Assembly (NCBI GenBank): GCA_016932435.1
Contig: JAFGCW010000017.1
Span: forward strand, 1 to 8,291
Length of the DNA: 8,291 nt
Reading direction: 5' to 3'
From: Dehalococcoidales bacterium
GTDB lineage: Bacteria > Chloroflexota > Dehalococcoidia > Dehalococcoidales > UBA2162
In this document: piece by piece, positions 1 through 6,111 of the stretch
Layout of the letters: every line of letters starts with the position of its first letter
Position numbering within the stretch: the stretch's first letter is position 1
Made by a program: the position numbers and the translations under genes
Notes under the pieces: model-generated
Database searches by the model: none
What the model was told of the DNA's origin: nothing
Seen by the model: the letters and a program-made list of their open reading frames with translations, nothing else

Positions 1-6
1 TCCATG

Positions 7-80
7 ACCGGAACGGTGGCTCCGCAGGACTGGAACACTGGCTCACCCCCCACCGGAACTGCGGCTCCGCCGCACCGGAA
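7..80. repeat. Degenerate tandem repeat, unit about 22 bp, at least 3 copies
   Basis: Four successive units begin at 7, 29, 52 and 74, each opening with accggaac or a close variant (actggaac, accggaat). The first and third copies also share ggctccgc (18-25 and 63-70), exactly 45 bp apart. The last copy decays after accggaat, and the array may continue past the left edge. The third unit can fold into a hairpin: tgcgg (60-64) pairs with ccgca (70-74), flanked by ccgg (53-56) pairing with ccgg (75-78) across a three-base bulge. Plus-strand frame 1 is open from base 1 to a stop at 133-135, so this could be the tail of a gene outside the window, but no start or recognisable protein is visible. Confidence 0.6.
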
Positions 81-96
81 TATCCACGTATCTACT

Positions 97-206
97 CACC
101 CTAGATCAAGGATGATTATCACATGCTTCCCATAATTACCATCCCCTCATGTTGAAATCCTATCATTCAAGAATAACGCATAATACCTTTTCCACGACCT
201 GTAAGG
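97..206. other. Gene-free stretch upstream of the SDR promoter
   Basis: Between the left-edge repeats and the proposed promoter I see no ORF with a ribosome binding site, no tRNA-like fold and no strong hairpin. The stretch is more AT-rich than the repeats on its left. Confidence 0.5.
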
Positions 207-236
207 TTGGCATATAAGTCATTATTCGAATAAAAT
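207..236 (+). promoter_or_regulatory. Putative sigma70 promoter of the SDR gene with palindrome over the -10
   Basis: A -35-like ttggca (207-212) is followed after 18 bp by a -10-like taaaat (231-236); each differs from consensus at one base. Transcription would start near 243, leaving a leader of about 50 nt before the ATG at 294. The perfect palindrome ttattcgaataa (222-233) overlaps the left half of the -10, where a repressor would block polymerase. This is based on consensus matching only. Confidence 0.5.
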
Positions 237-278
237 GATTACTGTTGAGAAAAGCGGTGATCAACTGACACGTGAGAT

Positions 279-287
279 AAGGAGAGG
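279..287 (+). promoter_or_regulatory. Ribosome binding site of the SDR gene
   Basis: aaggagagg lies 6 nt before the ATG at 294 and closely matches the anti-Shine-Dalgarno complement. It fixes that ATG as the start. Confidence 0.85.
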
Positions 288-293
288 TAAAAC

Positions 294-1130
294 ATGGACA
301 GAGTGAAAGGAAAAGCAGCCATAGTGACAGGCGGAGCCAACGGTATAGGCGAAGCGACCGCTAAATTGCTGGCGAAAGAAGGAGCCGGTGTAGGTATTAT
401 CGATATCGACGATGAGAACGGGAAAAGAGTAGCCGAAGAAATAACTTCAGAAGGTGGAGAAGCGGTCTATCGACACGCGGATATAACCAGCGAGGAAGAG
501 GTCTCAAAGGCATTTGCGGATTTCTATGACAGGCACGGCAAACTGCATATCCTGATTAATAATGCCGGAGTCGCCGGCCCACGGCAACCTGCTCATAAAG
601 CCAGTATTCAGGATTTTGACAGGATAATGAATATAAATCTGAAAGGGACACTTATCTGTACCAAGTACGCCGTGCCTTATATCCTGAAAACCGGGCACGG
701 CAGCGTCGTTAACGTCTGTTCGATTTACGGCATCGTCGCCTCCGATGTACCAATCTACGATACTTCAAAGGGCGGTATGCGAGCCATGACGAAATCGGAT
801 GCCATCCTGTATTCCAGGGATAATATCCGGTTCAACTCCGTTCATCCCGGCAACGTCAAGACTCCCCTCTTCGAGAAACTGGTTAACGAAATAGATCCTC
901 TAGGGGTTGAGCATGCCGACCATATGCTGTCCGTAACCAATCCACTCAACCGCATGGGGACTCCGGAAGATATCGCTTATGGTATTCTGTATCTTGCCTC
1001 CGATGAATCCAGCTATGTTAACGGCACTGAACTGGTAATCGATGGCGGATTCATAAACATGCCGTTTCCCGTTTATGAAACGAATACCACTGACTGGACT
1101 ACTCTTGATTATTACGATAAACCGGAGTAA
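294..1130 (+). CDS. Short-chain dehydrogenase/reductase (SDR), classical family
   Basis: This is a 278-residue cytoplasmic NAD(P)-dependent oxidoreductase of the classical SDR family. The Rossmann cofactor motif TGGANGIG is at residues 12-19 and NNAG at 89-92. The catalytic set is complete: Asn115 (in NINLKG), Ser143, Tyr155 and Lys159 (YxxxK). A PG motif follows at 185-186, and the usual RMGTPEDIA and VIDGG motifs close the fold. An aspartate at the end of the second strand (Asp37) suggests preference for NAD over NADP. The protein runs about 26 residues past the VIDGG motif, longer than the few residues typical of the family, and this tail is rich in Thr and aromatic residues. The substrate cannot be read from sequence: close relatives act on alcohols, sugars, 3-oxoacyl groups or steroids. 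It appears to be a single-gene unit with its own promoter. Confidence 0.93.
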   Translation: MDRVKGKAAIVTGGANGIGEATAKLLAKEGAGVGIIDIDDENGKRVAEEITSEGGEAVYRHADITSEEEVSKAFADFYDRHGKLHILINNAGVAGPRQPAHKASIQDFDRIMNINLKGTLICTKYAVPYILKTGHGSVVNVCSIYGIVASDVPIYDTSKGGMRAMTKSDAILYSRDNIRFNSVHPGNVKTPLFEKLVNEIDPLGVEHADHMLSVTNPLNRMGTPEDIAYGILYLASDESSYVNGTELVIDGGFINMPFPVYETNTTDWTTLDYYDKPE

Positions 1131-1445
1131 ATACAAGCGTATTTAACAAGTAAGGTATCAACAGGGTCGGGTTCTTATTATTAAGACTGATGCCATTTTC
1201 TCAGGATTATTTCTTACGATCCAAACTTGTTTGTAAGTCGTTTGTAATGTTTTTTTAATACATGGCTCTACTTATTAATATATTTTTAATACGCTACGTG
1301 TATATTAATTTCATATGCACAAACTTTCGTATCAGTTATTTGTATCAAAAGATATCAACTAGTATTCTTTTGTATGTTAAAAAATCGGCTGGTATCGGTT
1401 AGCATAAATACAGACGAATTCTTTCTATTGTAAGGTGGTTTGATC
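1131..1445. other. AT-rich gene-free region between SDR and coiled-coil gene
   Basis: No ORF or RNA gene is convincing here. Visible elements are a direct repeat gtttgtaa (1229-1236 and 1240-1247), 11 bp apart and followed by seven Ts (1250-1256), with only a weak possible hairpin before it (cttac 1213-1217 with gtaag 1233-1237). A very AT-rich tract runs from about 1250 to 1315. GTATCA-like words recur at 1329-1334, 1342-1347 and 1352-1357, and atcggct/atcggtt at 1384 and 1394. The region must hold the SDR transcript end and the promoter of the next gene, but I cannot place a convincing -35/-10 pair. Confidence 0.5.
1432..1438 (+). promoter_or_regulatory. Ribosome binding site deciding the start of the coiled-coil gene
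   Basis: aaggtgg ends 7 nt before the ATG at 1446, which is ideal spacing. A TTG two codons upstream (1440) would sit only 1 nt after this site, so the ATG is the better start. Confidence 0.75.
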
Positions 1446-2711
1446 ATGAATACAGATAAGCAATCTGACTACAGTATGATGTCTCGAGATAGTGAAATAA
1501 TAAAATCGGCATTACATGGTATAGAAGAAAATAAAGAAATGATGATTGATGATTTTGATTCAACTGTAGATACCACCCGAAAAAATAATAATGAAGAAGT
1601 GCTTGGGCTGACCGGGTTGCCCATGTCGGATATTAAAGAAGCTCTGGAAAGAGCGGAAAAAGTCAATAGTCTATCACAACAGACGATTAAGAGCACAAGA
1701 AGGTCGATTCTCGAGGCTATTGAAAAAGCAATCTCGGATGCAAAGCAAACAACTGAGGAAATAAAGAAAGCTTTCAGTGAAATCCTTCTTCGTGTAGAGA
1801 GTGTCCAAAAAGAATCCGTTAAGTCCAGAGAGACAGCAGATTCGATTGTAGCTGAATTCTCGCAGCTATTAAACAAGGCTGAATTAATTAACGATGCCAG
1901 TAAAGAGACTACGAACATTGCTGAAGAATCACTAAAAGCTATGAAGGAAGCTCTTGATAAAAGCGAGCTCGAAAACGAATCGGCTAAAATCTCCGTAGAA
2001 GATATGACAAATAAAGTTTTAAAGGCTGTAGATTCAGCGTTGTCAGCATCCAGGGAAGCTGAACAAACGACAAACCAAAAAACAGAAACACTACTTGAAT
2101 CCATTGAACAAATGAGGAAAGAAATCATAGAACTGTCTGAAAATTCTTCGCGGGAAGTCGAGGATGTGTTTGAAAAGGTTAGTAGCGAAGTAGAAGGATT
2201 AATAACATCCTTAACTATGGTTTCACAAGAAGCTCTGGATAAGACCGAAAAAGTTCAAACTGAAGTAAAAGATGCATTCATTTCATCAGAAAAGAATATA
2301 AGACAGGTAGCTGAGGCAGCCATAAAAGGGGCAGAAGAAGGTATTAAAGAATCAATCGAGATTTCAAAGGACACAATAGAAAAAACTGATAAAATGAATA
2401 AAAAAGTCCTGGAAATAAAAGCCAGAGCTGAGATGTCCATACAAGCCTACCAAGATACCCTGGCTTTTACGGATAAATTACAGGAAGATATTAAAGCTGC
2501 CAGACAAAAAGCCAAGACTATATCGAATCAACTTGAGGATACTGTAAAACAATTCGATGGGTATCATCTGTCAGATGACTCGAGTATGGCAGATGAGACG
2601 AACGAAAAAGAATCCAAAACGAAAAACCAGAACAACGGTAGTGAGAATAAAGAGAGTAAAGAACAAGCATCTGAAAACAGTAAGACTAGTCAACCGGTAA
2701 AGCCATCATAG
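1446..2711 (+). CDS. Long helical coiled-coil protein with internal repeats, function unknown
   Basis: This encodes a 421-residue, highly charged protein (rich in Glu, Lys, Ser, Ala) with no Cys, no Trp, no signal peptide and no membrane segment, so it is probably cytoplasmic. Residues about 55-370 read as nearly continuous amphipathic helix. Three stretches align without gaps over about 36-40 residues, starting near residues 64 (KEALERAEKV), 167 (KEALDKSELE) and 261 (QEALDKTEKV). Each carries a second conserved block about 25 residues in (ILEAIEKAISDA, VLKAVDSALSAS, IRQVAEAAIKGA). The last 45 or so residues are a Ser/Asn/Glu/Lys-rich, probably disordered tail. Composition resembles the signalling coil of chemotaxis receptors, but no receptor hairpin tip or membrane part is visible. 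I do not recognise a named family. It converges with the regulator-like gene at 2822-4717. Structural, scaffolding or DNA/envelope-associated roles are all possible. Confidence 0.85.
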   Translation: MNTDKQSDYSMMSRDSEIIKSALHGIEENKEMMIDDFDSTVDTTRKNNNEEVLGLTGLPMSDIKEALERAEKVNSLSQQTIKSTRRSILEAIEKAISDAKQTTEEIKKAFSEILLRVESVQKESVKSRETADSIVAEFSQLLNKAELINDASKETTNIAEESLKAMKEALDKSELENESAKISVEDMTNKVLKAVDSALSASREAEQTTNQKTETLLESIEQMRKEIIELSENSSREVEDVFEKVSSEVEGLITSLTMVSQEALDKTEKVQTEVKDAFISSEKNIRQVAEAAIKGAEEGIKESIEISKDTIEKTDKMNKKVLEIKARAEMSIQAYQDTLAFTDKLQEDIKAARQKAKTISNQLEDTVKQFDGYHLSDDSSMADETNEKESKTKNQNNGSENKESKEQASENSKTSQPVKPS

Positions 2712-2737
2712 ATACACGAAATAATCTGTAACACATA

Positions 2738-2800
2738 AAGACCTCATCTGATATTTAATACGATACTGAACAGTTGAAAGAGGATGTCAGATGAGGTCTT
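2738..2800. terminator. Shared bidirectional hairpin terminator between convergent genes
   Basis: aagacctcatctga (2738-2751) and tcagatgaggtctt (2787-2800) form a perfect 14-bp stem, extendable inward by weaker pairs, around a 35-nt loop. A T-rich tract (gttttattat) follows on the plus strand, and ctttatgtgt follows on the minus strand. It lies between the stop of the coiled-coil gene (2711) and the stop of the minus-strand gene (2822), so it can end both transcripts. The loop is longer than in a typical intrinsic terminator. Confidence 0.75.
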
Positions 2801-2821
2801 GTTTTATTATGCCTATATTAA

Positions 2822-4717
2822 TTATTCCACTTTATTCGCGGGTGCTAATCTAAGGTTGATTATTTCATTTTCGTCAAGAGTACTTTCCACGAAGGGGATA
2901 TCACGAAGGGAGTTAAGGAGATATGAACGATCCTGCCCTGATATTATCAAAAAATGCTCCTGGGCAGTTCCTTTATGGAGTATGATGTTGATGCCATCAG
3001 TTTTGTTTAAAACCGATTCAACCATTTCCAGTTGTTTGACATCAACAGGCGGTTGTATGAATATTACCATTCCTAACTTTTTATACGAAGATAAAATATC
3101 TTCTTGATTTATCCTGCGGTCTTTTTGTGTCGTATTAATTCTATCAACATTTATAGTCGTTTTAGAATCCTTATTATCATTTTCTAAACCGGATACTCTT
3201 TCTGATAAAGTGCCCAGCTTGCCCGGAACTGATTTATCATCCCTTTTTGGATTATCATCATGAGTTTTATTAGTACCAGTCTTATCATCCCGCTTTAAAG
3301 AAAATTTGAACCATTTTGTCTTTTGCTTTTTTTCTCTGTGATTTTCTTTTACAGGTACTTCACTGGTGGTATCAAGCTTATCTTGTGGCACTGTATGGGA
3401 TTCTTCAGCCCTTTTTACAGCATCCTTGTCTGTTTCACTTTCAGAATTGTTAAAAGAATCGTCTTTTGTAGACAGTATTTCTTCTGGAGTATTTTCAGAT
3501 TTTGAATCATATTCAAGATCGATTATAGCAGAGCCATCATCAGTCTGATCTTGAGATCCCATCGTTGCATCTGATTGAGATTCGTTTGTATTTTTAACTG
3601 TTCCAGTATTATCTTCATCAATGCCAGATGGTTTCTCATATACCTCTTCAGCGTCAGGGATAGATACGCTGAAACCACTCGATACATCAATTTCATCGAT
3701 CTTAAGATTGTGAGGTTCCGTCATAGCTCCTGATGAGGGTTCGCCGGTGTCTGCTATCGCTGTAATATCCTCTTCACTACTGCCGGAGATTTTTGAAGGT
3801 TCCTCTTCTGGAAGTTTCACGGGAAGACTCTCTGCTGATGCCAGTCGCTCAAGAGTATCCTGTAACTCTTGTTTTAATACTTCGAAACCATCCCATGCAG
3901 AAGGAGGTAATTCGCCATAGCTATCATGTTTGTTGTCTTCTCTCTCTGTAATTTGCTCAGGAGTGTAATGATCGATTGTTTGTATAGTTACAGCGTCTGC
4001 CGGGGTGGTTTCATATAGTATTTGGTCATAGGTAGTAGGATTTTCTGAAGGTTGAGCCTGAAACTCACAAAAGCTGTTGAAGACTATTTTCCCGTATATG
4101 TTGTTAAGATGTTGCCTAATGTCGTCTTCACTACTATTGTCTCTTGAAACTAATTGATCGAAAGTATAACCACCGGCAAACAGACGCAATATTTCCATTT
4201 CTTCATTTGAAAGCGTCTTTTTCGCATCGGTTGCATTGATGGTATTATTACTGAGAAATGATTCCATATCGTTAACGATTAGCTGCGCGATTTCCGGCCT
4301 GGTTAATGTATCGAAGATAGGATACTCACCATTCGAAACTCGCCGTATACAATCAACTAATTCATCCGTATATACCCCGGTTGTTAAGCAGGCACTTACA
4401 CATGAACCTAATGCAGCGTATATCGATTTATCTTCGAAATTATCAAGCATCATAATAACAGACACCTCGGGATATGATGCTTTGATAGTTTTAACATAAT
4501 CAAATACGGAAGTATTTCTCTCGTCGGTTGATAGTATCAATATTTCCGGTAATTGAACCTTTACCGAATCGACAAGGGTTTCGAAGCTATCGAGTTCTCC
4601 GACTATATGTATATCATCGTGCAGAGAAAAGATGGATTTGACACCATTACGTAAAAATTCTTGTCGTATCGCCAGAAGGATGTTTATATTTTCCATCCTG
4701 TTTTCACTCACAATCAT
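2822..4717 (-). CDS. Pseudo-receiver / LuxR-type HTH protein with acidic linker and C-terminal alpha/beta domain
   Basis: A 631-residue protein. Residues about 11-133 match the receiver domain of NarL-type regulators in strand and helix order, but the functional sites are replaced: the acidic pair is Ile17-Arg18, the phospho-acceptor position is Ser63, the switch Thr/Ser is Leu91 and the invariant Lys is Thr113. It should therefore not take part in phosphotransfer. Residues 169-213 match the LuxR/GerE helix-turn-helix (LSNEEMEILRLFAGG, then IRQHLNNIYGK). Residues about 218-460 are an acidic, Ser/Asp/Glu-rich, probably disordered linker; a basic patch follows (461-495, with KRDDK twice). Residues about 547-628 form a compact beta-alpha-beta-beta-alpha-beta region resembling a ferredoxin-like fold. 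Typical NarL regulators are about 210-230 residues, so two-thirds of this protein is extra. Met1 has a weak upstream aggg; Met8 (codon at 4694-4696) is an alternative start giving a more family-like N-terminus. No partner kinase is adjacent. Confidence 0.85.
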   Translation of the reverse strand: MIVSENRMENINILLAIRQEFLRNGVKSIFSLHDDIHIVGELDSFETLVDSVKVQLPEILILSTDERNTSVFDYVKTIKASYPEVSVIMMLDNFEDKSIYAALGSCVSACLTTGVYTDELVDCIRRVSNGEYPIFDTLTRPEIAQLIVNDMESFLSNNTINATDAKKTLSNEEMEILRLFAGGYTFDQLVSRDNSSEDDIRQHLNNIYGKIVFNSFCEFQAQPSENPTTYDQILYETTPADAVTIQTIDHYTPEQITEREDNKHDSYGELPPSAWDGFEVLKQELQDTLERLASAESLPVKLPEEEPSKISGSSEEDITAIADTGEPSSGAMTEPHNLKIDEIDVSSGFSVSIPDAEEVYEKPSGIDEDNTGTVKNTNESQSDATMGSQDQTDDGSAIIDLEYDSKSENTPEEILSTKDDSFNNSESETDKDAVKRAEESHTVPQDKLDTTSEVPVKENHREKKQKTKWFKFSLKRDDKTGTNKTHDDNPKRDDKSVPGKLGTLSERVSGLENDNKDSKTTINVDRINTTQKDRRINQEDILSSYKKLGMVIFIQPPVDVKQLEMVESVLNKTDGINIILHKGTAQEHFLIISGQDRSYLLNSLRDIPFVESTLDENEIINLRLAPANKVE

Positions 4718-4730
4718 ATATCCCTAATTC

Positions 4731-4736
4731 ATTATA
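4731..4736 (-). promoter_or_regulatory. Perfect TATAAT -10 box ahead of the pseudo-receiver gene
   Basis: On the minus strand TATAAT lies 14 nt before the ATG at 4717. No -35 match is visible 16-18 bp further upstream. A start site about 7 nt downstream would leave almost no leader for Met1 but about 28 nt for Met8, which is a mild argument for the shorter protein. Confidence 0.35.
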
Positions 4737-5002
4737 AAACTATCACCTTACGAAGTGGTGAGGATTTATAAAGAATTCATAATCTTTGCGTTAATATTTT
4801 ATGAAGATTCTCGCTGGAATTACCAGTAATGATTATTTCTGAAAAACATATGAGGATATTATCATATGTATCCAGACATAGATTCCTACATCTCGATACT
4901 TACCTAGAAGGAACGAATCCCAAGATCCTTGTACTTATATACATATGTGAAACTTATGTTATAGACGTGATCAATCGAAAAACAAAAATCAGTAAGAAAA
5001 AC
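4737..5002. other. Gene-free region with ACATATGA dyad
   Basis: No convincing gene lies here. A perfect inverted repeat, acatatga (4846-4853) and tcatatgt (4862-4869), surrounds an 8-nt spacer, and the self-complementary acatatgt recurs at 4941-4948. A small hairpin can form between tcacc (4743-4747) and ggtga (4757-4761), close to the start of the minus-strand gene. The stretch next to 5002 is T-rich on the minus strand (agtttttcttac after the tRNA), suitable for ending the tRNA-Pro transcript. Confidence 0.5.
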
Positions 5003-5076
5003 TCGGGGTGAGAGGACTTGAACCTCCGACCTCAGCGTCCCAAACGCTGCGCGCTAGCCGACTGCGCCACACCCCG
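5003..5076 (-). tRNA. tRNA-Pro (anticodon TGG)
   Basis: Read on the minus strand this is a full 74-nt cloverleaf. The acceptor stem CGGGGTG pairs with CACCCCG, the D stem is GCGC/GCGC, and the anticodon stem CAGCG/CGCTG encloses the loop TTTGGGA with anticodon TGG. The T arm is GGAGG-TTCAAGT-CCTCT with one G-U pair. The discriminator is A and CCA is not encoded. TGG reads proline CCA codons and often other CCN codons. It sits downstream of the por terminator in the same orientation, so it is probably transcribed separately. Confidence 0.95.
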
Positions 5077-5089
5077 TTGAACAGTACTT

Positions 5090-5118
5090 ATTTTACCATA
5101 AGAACACGCCTATTCCTA
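5090..5118 (-). promoter_or_regulatory. Tentative promoter of tRNA-Pro
   Basis: On the minus strand a -10-like TAAAAT (5095 to 5090) has a weak -35-like TAGGAA (5118 to 5113) 17 bp upstream. Transcription would start a few bases before the mature 5' end at 5076. The -35 matches consensus at only three of six positions. Confidence 0.3.
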
Positions 5119-5122
5119 TAAA

Positions 5123-5153
5123 AAAAGAGTCCCGATTTTAACGGGACTCTTTT
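5123..5153 (-). terminator. Intrinsic terminator of the por operon
   Basis: A perfect 12-bp stem (5123-5134 with 5142-5153, core GAGTCCCG/CGGGACTC) encloses a 7-nt loop. On the minus strand it is followed by an uninterrupted T run. It lies 22 bp past the porB stop, so it ends the right-to-left operon before tRNA-Pro. Confidence 0.92.
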
Positions 5154-5175
5154 AAGTACAATGAGTTGTGTTTTA

Positions 5176-6111
5176 TTATTCCTGGCTTTCTTCTACCAGT
5201 TTCATTAGTTTTTCGTATTCTTCATCGGTTCTTTCCTGGATTAACTTTATGTCATCTTCGGAAAGGTGGCGGAATCTGCCTTGAGGCTTCAGATAGTCCT
5301 GTACCGGCTTTCGGTTGGCAACTTTCATACTCAATGTGTATTTTCCGTTTTCAACTTCGTAGAGAGGGAAAACACCAGTCTGGACTGCCAGCTTGCCGAT
5401 TTCGATTCCCATTTCAGGGGAAGTCCTCCATCCGGTTGGACATACCGAAAAGATGTGAACATAAGCAGGACCATCTGTGTCTGCCGCTTTCTTAACCTTT
5501 TCCATGAGGTCGAACGGGTAACTGGGGCAGGCAGTAGCAACATATGGAATATTATGAGCTACCGCTATCAAAGGCATGTTCTTTTTCCAGGTGACCTGGC
5601 CGATACTCTTTTTACCTGCTGGCGCGGTTGTTGTCGATGCACCATACGGCGTTGCGGACGAACGTTGAATGCCGGTATTCATGTATGCCTCGTTATCCCA
5701 GCAGATATACGTGAAATTATGACCTCTCTCAAGAGCTCCTGAAAGAGCCTGGAGGCCGATATCACTGGTGCCGCCGTCACCGGCGGAAGCGACAATATTA
5801 ACTTTCTTTTCAGGTTTAATACCTTTACGCTGCATTGCTTTAAGCCCGGACTCTATGCCGGAAGCGACTGCCGCAGTATTCTCAAACAATGTGTGTATCC
5901 AGGGCACTCGCCAGGATGTCCATGGAAGCTGTGAAGAAACAATCTCCATGCAGCCGGTGGCTGATACTACTATCGTATCGGGTCCCAAAGCTTTCATAGC
6001 CTGTCGTACAGCCAGTACCTCGACACAACCGATGCAGGCGCGGTGACCCGGAGCAAGGTATTCCTCTTTCGTGACCTGTCTTTTTCCGTATTTTATATAA
6101 TTCTCTGTCAT
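5176..6111 (-). CDS. porB: Pyruvate:ferredoxin oxidoreductase, beta subunit
   Basis: This is the 311-residue thiamine-diphosphate-binding subunit of the 2-oxoacid:ferredoxin oxidoreductase, which interconverts pyruvate + CoA and acetyl-CoA + CO2 with ferredoxin. The diphosphate/metal motif begins at GDGG (111-114) and ends at Asp139-Asn140 in the segment [10 protein letters not shown]. Cysteines for the proximal [4Fe-4S] cluster are Cys26 and Cys29 (CIGC), Cys54 (ATGCMEI) and probably Cys224 (VCPTGW). Length and motifs match PorB from four-subunit enzymes. Its ATG overlaps the porA stop (TAATG), with gaggga just upstream as a ribosome binding site. It is the last gene of the operon. Pyruvate is the most likely substrate from gene order and motifs, but another 2-oxoacid cannot be excluded. 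Confidence 0.93.
   Translation of the reverse strand: MTENYIKYGKRQVTKEEYLAPGHRACIGCVEVLAVRQAMKALGPDTIVVSATGCMEIVSSQLPWTSWRVPWIHTLFENTAAVASGIESGLKAMQRKGIKPEKKVNIVASAGDGGTSDIGLQALSGALERGHNFTYICWDNEAYMNTGIQRSSATPYGASTTTAPAGKKSIGQVTWKKNMPLIAVAHNIPYVATACPSYPFDLMEKVKKAADTDGPAYVHIFSVCPTGWRTSPEMGIEIGKLAVQTGVFPLYEVENGKYTLSMKVANRKPVQDYLKPQGRFRHLSEDDIKLIQERTDEEYEKLMKLVEESQE

Noticed and set aside
7..80. CRISPR array
   Set aside because: The units are contiguous and degenerate, with no unique spacers of regular length and no cas genes nearby.
1440..1445. TTG start two codons upstream of the coiled-coil gene
   Set aside because: It is only 1 nt after the ribosome binding site, whereas the ATG at 1446 has ideal spacing.
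1469..2128. Long minus-strand ORF (219 aa) opposite the coiled-coil gene
   Set aside because: It is Ser/Phe-rich as expected for the antisense of a Glu/Lys/Ser-rich repeat gene. The plus-strand gene explains the coding pattern and has the ribosome site.
1446..2711. Methyl-accepting chemotaxis protein
   Set aside because: It lacks a membrane segment, a HAMP domain and the conserved signalling hairpin tip; the resemblance is compositional.
2738..2800. Insertion-sequence terminal repeats
   Set aside because: Only 35 bp separate the arms, there is no transposase, and the position between two convergent stops is fully explained by a terminator.
2784..3107. Plus-strand ORF starting within the terminator hairpin
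   Set aside because: It lies opposite the conserved-looking C-terminal domain of the minus-strand gene and starts inside the terminator stem.
4829..5011. Plus-strand ORF of 60 aa in the intergenic region
   Set aside because: It runs into tRNA-Pro, has no clear ribosome binding site and shows no recognisable motif.
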